A stretch of 64,000 bases of DNA, taken from assembly GCA_964462685.1 (NCBI GenBank), contig CAYWYR010000003.1, positions 62,001 to 126,000 of the forward strand, read 5' to 3'. Origin of the DNA: CAYWYR01 sp964462685 (GTDB lineage: Bacteria; Bacteroidota; Ignavibacteria; Kapaibacteriales; UBA2268). The position numbers and the translations under genes were made by a program. The notes under the pieces are model-generated. The model searched no databases. It had not been told where the DNA came from and saw nothing but the letters and a program-made list of their open reading frames with translations. Of this stretch, positions 41,875-52,400 are shown one piece after another (positions within the stretch are counted from its first letter, which is position 1; each line of letters starts with the position of its first letter).

Positions 41875-44166
41875 ATGAAATATACTTCACATAAAATGTT
41901 GGCTGCCTTAGCTGCATTGGTTTTCTTGATTAGCCATTTTCCAGTAAGCCTTAATGGTCAAACCCCAACCCTTGAAGCACCCGAGGTGGAGCTTATCGAT
42001 ATCGAAGGCATGGGTTTGGGTTTCGATAATATCCTACCTCTCTACATATTCAACTATCAAGCAGGTGAAGTAGAGTTTAATCTCTACTCAAAACAAATCG
42101 ACAACGACGGACCTTTTTACTTAACCGATTTTGAATATTTCTTGGAGACAAATAACGAAAGGCCTGATATCCATGTATTTCTTCCTTTTTTAGAAGCAAA
42201 CGACACTTATGAATTTTATTTGACGGCTGTCAACTCGGAAGGGGTCGAATCTACCCCTTCTGAAATATTAATAAGCAGAATAGGAGAGTATAATGAAAAA
42301 GAGAAATTTGAGTTGAGTATTAGCGATCCAAAAGATGGAAAAGGAACAGTTGGTGAGAAGTATTCATTTGAAGTTGAGCTACTGGACAGTGAGTCAAGAC
42401 AACCGATAGAGTTTATTGTAGTAGAGCAACCTGAAAATTCGGATATCAACGGCAAAACCATCACGTTCACCCCAGAAAAGAGAGGTACTTTTGGCTTTTC
42501 ATTTCAAGCATCTGATACTGATACATACAGCCAAATGATAGTTAACTATCAAGTTATTATAAAACAGTGCAAAGAGGAAACCTCTTTGGAAATTACTGTC
42601 AATGATCAGGACGGGGAAAAGTATGGTTATGGTATAATAGATCTATATCCTGAAAGTGTTCTGGATAATCTTTTGGACTACGAGTTCGGACACCGCGACT
42701 TAGATCTTTCTGCAGAGGTTATAGACGGCCAAGCTTTTATTGATGGGTTAGATGAAGGAAAGTACTACTATGCGGTCAATGTTAAAGGCGGCGACCCTAC
42801 TTTTATAGATTTCAAAATCGATGAAAACGGCAGACCAATTATAGCTAATAGGGAAGACTTGCCTTATATACAGATACAGTGCGGCAATGAAAATTCTGAG
42901 ATCGCTGTGATTAACAGAGCCTTTAGCAAAGAGACATTTACCATTAACGGAACAGTTACTCTTGAAGATATTCTTGACAGAAAATTCACACCTGTAGTTA
43001 CAGCCTATGGTTATAATGAAGATCAAAACAGATATTTCCATTTTTCATCTAATGTCAATAACGGAATTTTTGAGCTAAATCTGCCGATTGACCTTACATA
43101 CACAGTGATTGCCGAAGCTTATGGAGTTGATGAGGTTAGAGGCATTGATTTATTACTAAGGCAGTACTGGAAAGATGCAACCACTAGGATAGATGCTACG
43201 ACTATCAATCAGAACTTTGCTGGCAGCATGGATTTCATACTCAGAAAACCAGAGCCGTTTGCGAATTCTATATCAGGTATGGTATCTACAGAAGAAGGGA
43301 ACACCGTCAATACTGACGTATTTGCTTTTTTGATTGAGGAAAACCCAGACTATGAAAGGGATACTTATATGGGTAGATACGAAGGTATACCTACACAAAC
43401 CAATGATAACGGTAGATACGAAATAACTAATCTTTTGCCTGGAAAATATGTAGTTATGGCTATTCCGTATTCAGAAGATTACATGCACGGATTTTATTCT
43501 TTTTCAGGTGCGGAGATGCAATGGGACAAAGCAAGCATATTGGAAATAACCGAAAACAGTAATGTAGCCAATATCGATATTACACTTACCAAAAAAGGGG
43601 TTAGAAGCGGTAAAGGCATTATACGCGGACAAGTAGATTCAAACGGCGATGCAAAAGAAGAAATGTCCAAACAGGAATCAACCGGTAAATCAGGCGTTAC
43701 TGTATATGCAATACACCAGGCCACCGGCCAATCCTATAATGACATGACAAACAACAGGGGGCAATTTCAAATAGATGATCTGCCTATAGGCAAATACAGT
43801 TTGACAGCTGACAAAATCGGTTACCTAGCCGATGGTATGATAGTTACTATCGAGGAAGAGGATAGTGTAGTAGAATCAGACATGTACATTACTACTGAAG
43901 TGTCATCTGTAAATGATAATGATTCTGAATATTTCCAAATATTCCCAAATCCTTCAGCTGATAGAATAACGGTTAATATTGATGAAAATAGCGAAGAATA
44001 TCAGATATCGATAGTAGATTTAAACGGTAATGTTATTTTTATATCTGATTCGATAACCGCTTCTACTTTTGATGTAGATATATCTACCTATCCAGTTGGA
44101 AACTATATACTTAGGATTGAGCAAGATTACGGAAAACCATATTTTCAAGTCTTCTCCAAAAGATAA
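41875..44166 (+). CDS. T9SS-exported multidomain beta protein
   Basis: The 763-residue protein has a signal peptide (ALAALVFLISHFPVSLNG). Fibronectin-like and cadherin-like beta domains follow (about 30-230, including EFYLTAVNSEGVESTPSE and GTFGFSFQASDTDTYSQM). Carboxypeptidase-regulatory-like folds come next (about 450-670: GRYEITNLLPGKYVVMAIP, GQFQIDDLPIGKYSLTADKIGY), then a C-terminal T9SS sorting domain at 685-763 (IFPNPSADRITVNI ... YPVGNYILRI). There is no catalytic domain, so a structural or adhesive surface role is likely. Ribosome site AAGGAG 9 nt before the ATG. It ends in a strong terminator. Confidence 0.85.
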   Translation: MKYTSHKMLAALAALVFLISHFPVSLNGQTPTLEAPEVELIDIEGMGLGFDNILPLYIFNYQAGEVEFNLYSKQIDNDGPFYLTDFEYFLETNNERPDIHVFLPFLEANDTYEFYLTAVNSEGVESTPSEILISRIGEYNEKEKFELSISDPKDGKGTVGEKYSFEVELLDSESRQPIEFIVVEQPENSDINGKTITFTPEKRGTFGFSFQASDTDTYSQMIVNYQVIIKQCKEETSLEITVNDQDGEKYGYGIIDLYPESVLDNLLDYEFGHRDLDLSAEVIDGQAFIDGLDEGKYYYAVNVKGGDPTFIDFKIDENGRPIIANREDLPYIQIQCGNENSEIAVINRAFSKETFTINGTVTLEDILDRKFTPVVTAYGYNEDQNRYFHFSSNVNNGIFELNLPIDLTYTVIAEAYGVDEVRGIDLLLRQYWKDATTRIDATTINQNFAGSMDFILRKPEPFANSISGMVSTEEGNTVNTDVFAFLIEENPDYERDTYMGRYEGIPTQTNDNGRYEITNLLPGKYVVMAIPYSEDYMHGFYSFSGAEMQWDKASILEITENSNVANIDITLTKKGVRSGKGIIRGQVDSNGDAKEEMSKQESTGKSGVTVYAIHQATGQSYNDMTNNRGQFQIDDLPIGKYSLTADKIGYLADGMIVTIEEEDSVVESDMYITTEVSSVNDNDSEYFQIFPNPSADRITVNIDENSEEYQISIVDLNGNVIFISDSITASTFDVDISTYPVGNYILRIEQDYGKPYFQVFSKR

Positions 44167-44228
44167 GAATCTATATTTCACACTAGGAATCGATGCAATT
44201 AAAATAGATTTTATCTAATGCATACAAA

Positions 44229-44264
44229 GAACCCCGCTCTCTGGCGGGGTTCTTTTTTTTTTTT
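44229..44264 (+). terminator. Strong intrinsic terminator
   Basis: A 9-bp GC-rich stem GAACCCCGC/GCGGGGTTC with a 6-nt loop is followed by 12 T (44253-44264). It closes the T9SS cargo gene that ends at 44166. Confidence 0.95.
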
Positions 44265-44299
44265 CAGGCCCAAACTTAAGATTTATACTTTCCGAAGAT

Positions 44300-45163
44300 T
44301 TATTCTTCCCAAACGAACCTTATTTCATAATCTGGACCAAACAAAAATTCCGTAAATCCATTGAACATTTCTACTCGCTCGCAGTCAAATCTCATAACTA
44401 TAGGTAAACCGTTTTCATTTACCTCATATTCAAAGTTGATTTCTCTATTTATAAAATCTGAATTAACAAAATGCACTATACGCTCTGGAAAACGATAAGA
44501 GCTGGAAATAGCTAAATCAGGTAATCTATTATCATTGCTGAACGGTACAGTAAAATAGAAAAAGGGATTGTCTGGATAATCTGTATATTTTACCCTGCCG
44601 CTTGCCATTGTATCAACTGAAATCACTACCTGACCATCAGATTGAATCTGCTCAGGTCTGGTATCAGTTATAACCGACTGTGATTCGCTGTTTATAAAAT
44701 AAGTATATCTGTAGCGGGTGAACTCCCTATCCTGATAGTTTACCTCCATATAAACATTACCGTTTTGGCTAAAGCCCCTTTGCATAATCATATCCTCATC
44801 ATAATCAGGGGATATGTTATAATATCTGTCATAAAGTTCCAACTTATACTTCACGTTCCGTGGGCCGGAGACGGAATGATCAGAATCATAATTGGTGAAG
44901 ATATAGTTGTTCTCATCAATCTTGTCGTTCATTTCAAAAACGACCCTATTTTCAGGGTAAGATTCAGATATTGAAAAAATCACTCCTTCATCGTATTCAA
45001 AAGTATACTCCTTGGTTTTAATACCTTCGGCATCATAAACAGAAAAACTTTGAATAAAATCTTGGGGTTTATAGAACCGAAAATCAAGTTCAGATTCTGT
45101 GATCGGACTGTCGCAAGAAGCTAACAAAGCAAGGAACGTAAAAAAAACAAAGAACTTAGACAT
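44300..45163 (-). CDS. Lipoprotein of unknown function
   Basis: The 287-residue protein has a lipobox LLASC (Cys at 17) after FFVFFTFLAL, followed by a beta-rich, Tyr/Asp/Phe-rich domain with alternating strands (TKEYTFEYDEGVIFSISES, EFTRYRYTYFINSES, REINFEYEVNENGLPI). The regularly spaced Y/F strands resemble YD-repeat-like or lipocalin-like surface lipoproteins. It is monocistronic and sits between a T9SS cargo and hflX. No family recognised. Confidence 0.75.
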   Translation of the reverse strand: MSKFFVFFTFLALLASCDSPITESELDFRFYKPQDFIQSFSVYDAEGIKTKEYTFEYDEGVIFSISESYPENRVVFEMNDKIDENNYIFTNYDSDHSVSGPRNVKYKLELYDRYYNISPDYDEDMIMQRGFSQNGNVYMEVNYQDREFTRYRYTYFINSESQSVITDTRPEQIQSDGQVVISVDTMASGRVKYTDYPDNPFFYFTVPFSNDNRLPDLAISSSYRFPERIVHFVNSDFINREINFEYEVNENGLPIVMRFDCERVEMFNGFTEFLFGPDYEIRFVWEE

Positions 45164-45225
45164 ACTTACAAATAAATATTTTTGACAATTATTTACAAGT
45201 AATCTAATAAATTTAACTTATCAAA

Positions 45226-46491
45226 TCACACAAAATATTCTTCTAACTTAGATATTTTATGTTCTTCTGAATTCATGATCTTAAAGCTATATGTTGTTCC
45301 GTCCTCATCGGAATCTGCCTGAACATCCTTCCCTACATCATAAATAGTACCTGATAGGCCGGTTTTTGAATACGGGAGAAATATCTTGATATCTTTTGCC
45401 ATCGTATCATGCATCTTCTGTAATTCTTCAAATAGAGCATTGCTACCCAATCCGCTTTTTGCAGCTATAAATACTGAGTTTGCATACTTTTCTCTCGTAA
45501 TAGCTATTATCTCTTTATCCTCTACAAGATCAACCTTATTAAACAGATAAGTGATATTCTTAATTGGTATGTCTAGTTCTTTGAGAGTATTATTGACTGT
45601 CTCAATCTGATCCTCATAATCTGCCGAAGATAAATCTACAACATGGAGAAGAAAATCCGCTTCTCTTGCCTCACTTAAGGTGGATCTGAAAGATGCTACC
45701 AAGTGATGGGGCAGTTTTCTTATAAACCCTACTGTATCTGATAGTAAAGCGTTATCACCTTTGGGCAGGTGTACAGCTCTAACTGTAGTATCAAGTGTCG
45801 CGAAAAGCTCATCCTCTATATATACATCCTGATCAGTAAGCATTTTCATAACTGTGGACTTGCCGGCGTTCGTATATCCTACTAAAGCATATCTTACAAA
45901 AGAATCTCTGTTTTTTCTTGTCTGCTGTTGTCTGTTGTCTATCTGCTCCAGCTTTTTCTTGAGATGGTCTATTTTCTCCCTTATCATCCTCCTATCCATC
46001 TCTATTTGTGTCTCACCAGGGCCTTTGGTACCCATACCGCCAAATTGCTTGGATAGGTGAGTCCACATTCTGGTAAGCCTCGGCATCAGATACTGTAGCT
46101 GGGCGAGCTCAACCTGGGTTTTTGCTTCGTCGGATTTAGCTCGCTTGGCGAATATATCAAGTATAACACCGGCTCTGTCCATCACTTTGACATCTAACTT
46201 CTCTTCCAGATTTCTGATCTGCACAGAATTTAGATCATTATCGAATATTATAAGATTAGCCTTATGATGTTCGATGAGATCTTTGATTTCATCTATTTTT
46301 CCCTTACCGATAAGAGTTCCAGGTTGAGGGCTGGCAAGTTCCTGCCATACCTTATCAGCTATAACAACACCAGCGGTTTCAGCAAGAAACGCAAGTTCTT
46401 CAAGATATGACATATTTCTTTCTCTATCTCCACCTTTTATAAAAAGGCCGGCGACTATAGCTATTTCTTCTCTTTCTTTAGTATCGTGCAT
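45226..46491 (-). CDS. hflX: GTPase HflX
   Basis: This 421-residue GTPase splits stalled or heat-damaged 70S/50S ribosomes. The N-terminal HflX domain includes SPQPGTLIGKGKIDEI and GPGETQIEMDRRMI with a coiled-coil arm (about 165-195). The G domain has G1 GYTNAGKST (205-213), G3 DTVGFIRKLPHHLVASFRSTL, G4 NKVD and a C-terminal domain. Full length. It follows the lysine aminotransferase by 21 nt on the same strand, so the two are probably cotranscribed. Confidence 0.96.
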   Translation of the reverse strand: MHDTKEREEIAIVAGLFIKGGDRERNMSYLEELAFLAETAGVVIADKVWQELASPQPGTLIGKGKIDEIKDLIEHHKANLIIFDNDLNSVQIRNLEEKLDVKVMDRAGVILDIFAKRAKSDEAKTQVELAQLQYLMPRLTRMWTHLSKQFGGMGTKGPGETQIEMDRRMIREKIDHLKKKLEQIDNRQQQTRKNRDSFVRYALVGYTNAGKSTVMKMLTDQDVYIEDELFATLDTTVRAVHLPKGDNALLSDTVGFIRKLPHHLVASFRSTLSEAREADFLLHVVDLSSADYEDQIETVNNTLKELDIPIKNITYLFNKVDLVEDKEIIAITREKYANSVFIAAKSGLGSNALFEELQKMHDTMAKDIKIFLPYSKTGLSGTIYDVGKDVQADSDEDGTTYSFKIMNSEEHKISKLEEYFV

Positions 46492-46512
46492 TATCTATTA
46501 TATTTTTTGATT

Positions 46513-47829
46513 TTATAAAGCCGATAGGGAACGGTCGATTATTTCAATTCCCTCGTCAAGTTCCACAGTTGATAGGTTAAGCGGGGGCCTAAACCTTACC
46601 GATTGCTTACCGCATGATAATATTATAAGATTACGATCCATGCAGTTTTTCAGAAATTCACCTCTTAAAAATTGATCGATATCAAAGGCGGCGAATAATC
46701 CACGCCCCCTGATATTATAGATTTTCCCAGGATGTTTGTCAGCTAAGACATTTAGCTTTTGCATCAGAAGCTTACTTATTTCCTGTACATTTTCAAGTAG
46801 GTTATCTCCATAAATGATATCAAGATATTTATTACACCGTAGCATATCCACTAAATCTCCGCCCCATGTGGAGTTGATTCGCGAAGATCTCTGAAAAACA
46901 GTGTTATCTACACTATCTATTCTATCTGTGCTGAGTATTCCGCATACCTGCATCTTTTTGCCGAATGCGAGGATATCAGGCGTTACCCCTAACTGTTCAT
47001 GTACCCAAAAAGTTCCTGTTAAGCCTCCGCCTGTTTGCACTTCATCAAATATCAGCATTATATCATTGTCATCGCATATTTCTCTAAGCTTTTTTAAATA
47101 CTCAGGTCTGAAATGATTATCACCACCTTCACCTTGTATAGGTTCCAGGAGTATGCAAGCGATATCATCGGGATATTTTGAAATAGCCTTTTCTATCTCT
47201 TTGATAGATTGGTGTTCCGCTTTCTCGGTATCTTCTAAGTTTTTACCTTCCAAAGGGTTGACGATTTTGGGATTGGAAACTTTGATCCAGTCAAACCTTG
47301 GGAATAGCATTACCTTATCAGGTAATGTATTGGTTACCGATAAAGTATACCCGCTTCTACCGTGAAAAGCTTCGTTCAAATAAATTACCTTATTACCCAA
47401 ATCACTCGATAGACCCTTTGAAATATTAAGCCTAGTCTTCCAATCGAAGGCCGCTTTCATTGCGTTTTCAACCGCTAAGGCCCCGCCCGCTATGTAAAAA
47501 GAATGTTTAAACGCTGAAGGTACAGCTTTTTTGAAAAAATTCTCAACAAAGGAAGCATATACCTCGGTATATAGATCTGAATTAGCTGGCTTGTTGATTG
47601 CCAACAGCCCCATTTCACGTATAAATTCATCGTTCATCATCTCCGGATGGTTGTATCCTATAGGCATTGAAGCGAATCCAGTGAAAAAATCGAGAAACTT
47701 TTTTCCGTGTTTTGAGTCATATATATAAGATCCTTCACTCTTTTCAAGGTCCAAAACCATATCATAACCATCTAAAAGAATGTGATCTTTTAACACTTTG
47801 TGAACATTTTTTGGATTAATATCTTTCAT
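46513..47829 (-). CDS. lat: L-lysine 6-transaminase
   Basis: This roughly 438-residue class III PLP aminotransferase moves the epsilon-amino group of lysine to 2-oxoglutarate, giving aminoadipate semialdehyde. Typical segments are FLDFFTGFASMPIGYNHP, YIAGGALAVENAMKAAFDWK, LLEPIQGEGGDNHFRPEYL, LIFDEVQTGGGLTGTFW and the PLP lysine in ILAFGKKMQVCGIL. The pattern fits Lat/LysN better than ornithine or GABA aminotransferases. I chose the ATG at 47829 (MKDINPKNVHK, AGGAAA upstream) over an in-frame TTG at 47883. The next enzyme, aminoadipate semialdehyde dehydrogenase, is not in the window. Confidence 0.88.
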   Translation of the reverse strand: MKDINPKNVHKVLKDHILLDGYDMVLDLEKSEGSYIYDSKHGKKFLDFFTGFASMPIGYNHPEMMNDEFIREMGLLAINKPANSDLYTEVYASFVENFFKKAVPSAFKHSFYIAGGALAVENAMKAAFDWKTRLNISKGLSSDLGNKVIYLNEAFHGRSGYTLSVTNTLPDKVMLFPRFDWIKVSNPKIVNPLEGKNLEDTEKAEHQSIKEIEKAISKYPDDIACILLEPIQGEGGDNHFRPEYLKKLREICDDNDIMLIFDEVQTGGGLTGTFWVHEQLGVTPDILAFGKKMQVCGILSTDRIDSVDNTVFQRSSRINSTWGGDLVDMLRCNKYLDIIYGDNLLENVQEISKLLMQKLNVLADKHPGKIYNIRGRGLFAAFDIDQFLRGEFLKNCMDRNLIILSCGKQSVRFRPPLNLSTVELDEGIEIIDRSLSAL

Positions 47830-48010
47830 ATTTGATTTCTGTTTCCTATATTGATCTTTATCTAATCGTAAATATATACACAATAAGCGTAAGGCTGCCT
47901 ATATCTCTTTTTCCTAATTCATGTTGAATCGTCACATATAGTATTCATTATCGCTATTGTGGCTACCCCAACGATACAAACGTTACATATAATTATTAAG
48001 GGTATAGTCT

Positions 48011-49336
48011 ATGACTAAAGGTGGATTTGGAAAAGCGGACCACGTTAAAGTAGGTTTCGTCCAGACTGCTATCGCACTCGCTATCATCGGTGCTGTAGCT
48101 TATTTTACTCAGGTGTTTTTAATACCTAACGCGATATCAGGTGCAATCGTGCCTCTTTTCCAGCCGGTTGGTGAGGAAATATTAAAATTCGCTGAATTTG
48201 ATCAAGGTGTGTACGCCCAGACCAAAAGCAAAGCTATCGCAGATGAGGTTACAACTTCTACTGAGATAAGCAAAGATCTTATCAATAATGAATATATCTT
48301 TGATACTGCTTGGGAAACAAGAACCCTTGAAGAACACGGATATATGAAAGGCGAGAATGATTTCTACATCAAGGCTCCGGCTTTGGGTGAAAACGCCATT
48401 ATATTAGAGCCAAGAATAGGGTTTTCAATTATCTCTCTGGTAGTAGGTTTCGTAGTAATGATCCTAATAACTATGGTAATGCCAACATCATTAGGGCTTA
48501 TGGCTACCTTATTCGCCCAACAAATCCATCATGTAAAGGTAAAAATCAGGCTTCAGACAGGTTTTACCGATGAAATCGTTAATATCCTTACGATGCCAGA
48601 CAAAGAACTTGAGCAAGCCGATAGATTCGAAGTCGAAAGAGCATTCCGTAAAATATGGGATAGAACTGGTGCTGACGCTGATGCTTCGACACAGCTGATA
48701 CGTTTCGACGATCTCTGGGATGAGGATACTGATATAGTTTTCTTCCGTAATGAAGCTATCTACAACAGAATCAAAGAGTTCTTCTCTGAATTCGTACTTT
48801 CGGAGATTGCTGATACTAAAAAAGGAAAGGACTGGTCAAACAATCACTTTAAGATCTTCAGTGGCCTGAGACTGTATATGGCTCACCACTTCTCTGAAAA
48901 ATATTCGAACAACGTAACTGGTCTTGCATATATCGGTGCTGCGGTACTGATCATCGCCGTTGGTATTCGTGGTCTTAAGTTTATTCCCGCTACAAAGCCT
49001 TCTGCTATTCTAGGTGCTATATTCCTTGAGTTCTCCCTGCTTTCACTTATGGGTGTTACACTCCTATACACAGAAGAAGAAGAGCGTATGGATAAGATGC
49101 TTAAGAAAATGGAGGATGCGAACCGTAACCAGCTCGAGCTTCTTAAAGATCAACAGGCCGATATACATAACCTTGCAAACGCTCTAATTGGGCAAAACGC
49201 CGAGATCATCAAACAAAAAGTTCAGGCTGCTATTTCCGAACATTTAACAGATGACTCAAAAGTACGTGAGATTGTAGGTAAAGCCATTGTAGATAATATG
49301 ACTATCGGCTTCGGTGATACAAAACAACTCAAATAA
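48011..49336 (+). CDS. Four-helix membrane protein with C-terminal coiled coil, unknown
   Basis: The 441-residue protein has hydrophobic helices at about 13-36 (VGFVQTAIALAIIGAVAYF), 135-162 (FSIISLVVGFVVMILITM), 302-322 (LAYIGAAVLIIAVGI) and 328-350 (ILGAIFLEFSLLSLMGVTLLY). A hydrophilic domain lies between helices 1 and 2 (about 40-132). A roughly 130-residue helical domain with KIRLQTGFTDEIVNILTMP, EVERAFRKIW and KIFSGLRLYMAHHFSEKY lies between helices 2 and 3. A cytoplasmic coiled coil closes it (about 353-400, EEEERMDKMLKKMEDANRNQ). I do not recognise the family. Monocistronic, with a strong terminator after it; divergent from the aminotransferase. Confidence 0.75.
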   Translation: MTKGGFGKADHVKVGFVQTAIALAIIGAVAYFTQVFLIPNAISGAIVPLFQPVGEEILKFAEFDQGVYAQTKSKAIADEVTTSTEISKDLINNEYIFDTAWETRTLEEHGYMKGENDFYIKAPALGENAIILEPRIGFSIISLVVGFVVMILITMVMPTSLGLMATLFAQQIHHVKVKIRLQTGFTDEIVNILTMPDKELEQADRFEVERAFRKIWDRTGADADASTQLIRFDDLWDEDTDIVFFRNEAIYNRIKEFFSEFVLSEIADTKKGKDWSNNHFKIFSGLRLYMAHHFSEKYSNNVTGLAYIGAAVLIIAVGIRGLKFIPATKPSAILGAIFLEFSLLSLMGVTLLYTEEEERMDKMLKKMEDANRNQLELLKDQQADIHNLANALIGQNAEIIKQKVQAAISEHLTDDSKVREIVGKAIVDNMTIGFGDTKQLK

Positions 49337-49386
49337 AATTTTGCGATCTTAAAGTTCATTAAACTTTAGTTGTAACATTTTGACCT

Positions 49387-49425
49387 AAAACCGTATTCTA
49401 TATTAGTATAGCATACGGTTTTTTT
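49387..49425 (+). terminator. Intrinsic terminator
   Basis: A 10-bp stem AAAACCGTAT/ATACGGTTTT (49387-49396 with 49413-49422) ends in a seven-T run (49419-49425). It closes the membrane protein gene and lies 18 nt before the C25 peptidase gene. Confidence 0.85.
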
Positions 49426-49442
49426 ATATATGGAATATCTAA

Positions 49443-52400
49443 ATGAATCTTATCAAGATTGCCTTATTGATTTTACTGCCAGTTATTACATTGGCGGAAG
49501 GTAAGATATATGGTATTCAAGAGAACACATCCTATATATTTGCCCATGATGGCAGTTTAGATCAATCTCATTTACTGGATCAGTATAAAGGCATTGAAAT
49601 ATATGAAGGGAAGCATTTAGGTATTGATTATATCAATATCATTTCTCCTACTGAAATAACAGACTTCTATTTCGATTCTGGCATGTCCAAGTATGATTTT
49701 GATAGAAACCTAAACCTTTCTATTTATGATGTTTTTGATAATCCTTTAGATGCTTATCTGATAAGACAAAAAGCTTTGAAATCTTCTAACGCAAAGAAGA
49801 ACACCGATCTGAAAAACAATTCTCAGGATAACGATTGGCTGTTTGGTAATACATTTCGATTCCATGCAGATATCAAAGGCGTTACATTTCTTACTGGTCA
49901 GCAGATACAAAATCTGAATTCAAGTTTTATAGGTAAAAGTAAAACCGAAATAAAACTTGTATTCAAAGAAGAATCTAAGCCATATTTCCTTTCAGGTAAT
50001 AATGAAATATTCGATCTTTCAGATACGATCTATCTTTGGAATGATAGGGTAGTGGGGGATTCAACATATTACCATTTCTATTCCCCATATAATACCTATT
50101 TCCTAACGACTGAAAGCGGTTTCATTCCAGAACACCTTGTAGCAGTTAACCAATCAAATGGCCAAGAAAGACTAACTGCAGAGCATAATATCCATTTGGA
50201 AGAAGATAACAAGTATAGCTATGGGGTTAATATACTTACCCATGCCACTTCGGCACAAGAAGGGCTTTACAAATCGTCGCTCCAGTATTTCGAAAATAAG
50301 TCAGCCCGAATCTATAACCGTGACTACTATCAGATTACCGCCCCCAGAAATAGCGGCAATATCAATTCAAGAATAACTTATAGTTTTAATAGAACAAGAA
50401 ACGATGTTACACCATCGGAAGATATAAACCACCTTAAAAATTCTCAGATAGAGAACAGATCAACTCGAAATGGAAACGGCTATTATGAGTACGGTTATAA
50501 CAGTTCCAATATATTTCTGAACGGCCCGAATATCTATGGTATAGGTGCGGTTTATATCGATACAATACCTTATGAGAAGAATCTCGATTTTTTGAAAGTC
50601 ACTTTCAATGCAGAACCAATCGCTAGGAAAGGCCTGTCTGAGTTTGCAGGCCTATCAAATTCAAAATATAAAGTAAAAGGCTTTCGAAACCCCAGGGGAA
50701 TAGCTATATCTGAAAATGCTGGTACCTTCCAACAATTGCCATCTTCTGAATCACCCCTTCAGGTCTATCTGTCAGGTTCAGATAATTTTGCCGCTGTCAA
50801 CATAGGTGATCACAACTTTTATGTAGATACCAATTCCTACTATATATTCAGTTTTGATCAGTTGCATAGCTCTAATGGTGATAATCTTTTATTGAGAAGA
50901 TTTTCCAGCAGTAATTCCAATGAATTTCTAAGTAGGTTCAATTTAGATAACTCAAGATTCAAACTAGTTATTATCAACCGAGCTATGTCGGCTGTTGATA
51001 ATTTATTTTCTACTACAGGCGTTGCAAACAGTGAAGTTCTTTTCCAACTCTATGATAATAACGAAAAGTTATTTGAAGAAAAAAGCAATAGGGTTGATAG
51101 GGTTCTGCCTGTAAGTTCCTTAAAATCATATACTTATGAAGTTTCTACAAGTTCGAATTCAGAAATGTCAGTAGTTGATGAATCCCGCATAAGAAATGCT
51201 TTTGGTTTATCAAAGGTTACAGATATAGCTGATGAACAAGGCAATCCTGATTATCTGATAATCACACAAAATCAACTTCTTGAAGGCGCACGAGAATATG
51301 CAGCATATAGAGAAGAAACAGGATATACAACTCGTACAGTAGAAGTGCAGGATATTTATGATCTTTATAATCATGGAATTAAACACCCAAGAGCTATAAA
51401 AGACTATATAGCCGATATGTACTTTAACTGGGATACGCCCCCTGAGTACGCTTTTATTATCGGCGATGCGAATTATAATACTAGATTGGATGACTTCCGA
51501 AATGGTAATATCCAGTCCTTTGTACCAACTTTTGGGCTGCCCGCTTCTGATACATGGCTTTCATATTCTGATACAATTGATCATATAGCTGATATTAAGC
51601 TATCTAGGTTATCTGCTATCACAAACGATGATGTACGCGGTTACTTAAGCAAAATGAGAAAGTACGAAGCTGCACCCTTAGAGCCTTGGAATAAAGATCT
51701 GCTAACGATCTACGGCTACGATAAGAATTTTGTTGAAAGAGGTTTTAATCAGTATCTATCTATTTTTGGGCTGGCTGTAAATAGTCTGAAACAGTCCCAG
51801 TTCTGTATGGATAGCGTACGTATTGTCAATGTATCAACCGATGCAGTTACCGAAAATCAAGGTAACATCATTCGTAATGAGATCAACAAAGGGAAATTAT
51901 GGACAACATACTTTGGCCATGCCTCCGCAGAACTTTTCGAAATTGACGGATGGCAGGTAGAAGCACTCAATAATAATGGTAGATATGGATTATTCTCTAC
52001 GATCTCATGTAATACAGGGGCTTTCTCTGATGCTAATCTGATCTGGAGCCGTAATGAATCCTATGTTATGGATTCTATAAATGGATTTATATTTACAACT
52101 GGTAGCAGTTCTACAGGTAATACCAGAACAGACCCGATACCAGTATGGAATGCTTTTGATGTTCTTCGTAATTCTAACATCAGAACCACGGGCGGGCTTT
52201 TTCAGCGATCCAGGAATATTCCGAACTCCAGAGAAGATGAGTGGCTGGAAGCTGTTAAGTATAATTATAACGTTCTTGGCGATCCGGCTGCCAAAATCAA
52301 ACTTGATGTAAATCCGAATTATATTATTCTCGATGAATCAATTAGTTTTAGTAATGAATTTGATTCTTCAACGATTTACTACGACAATGATAGCATATTC

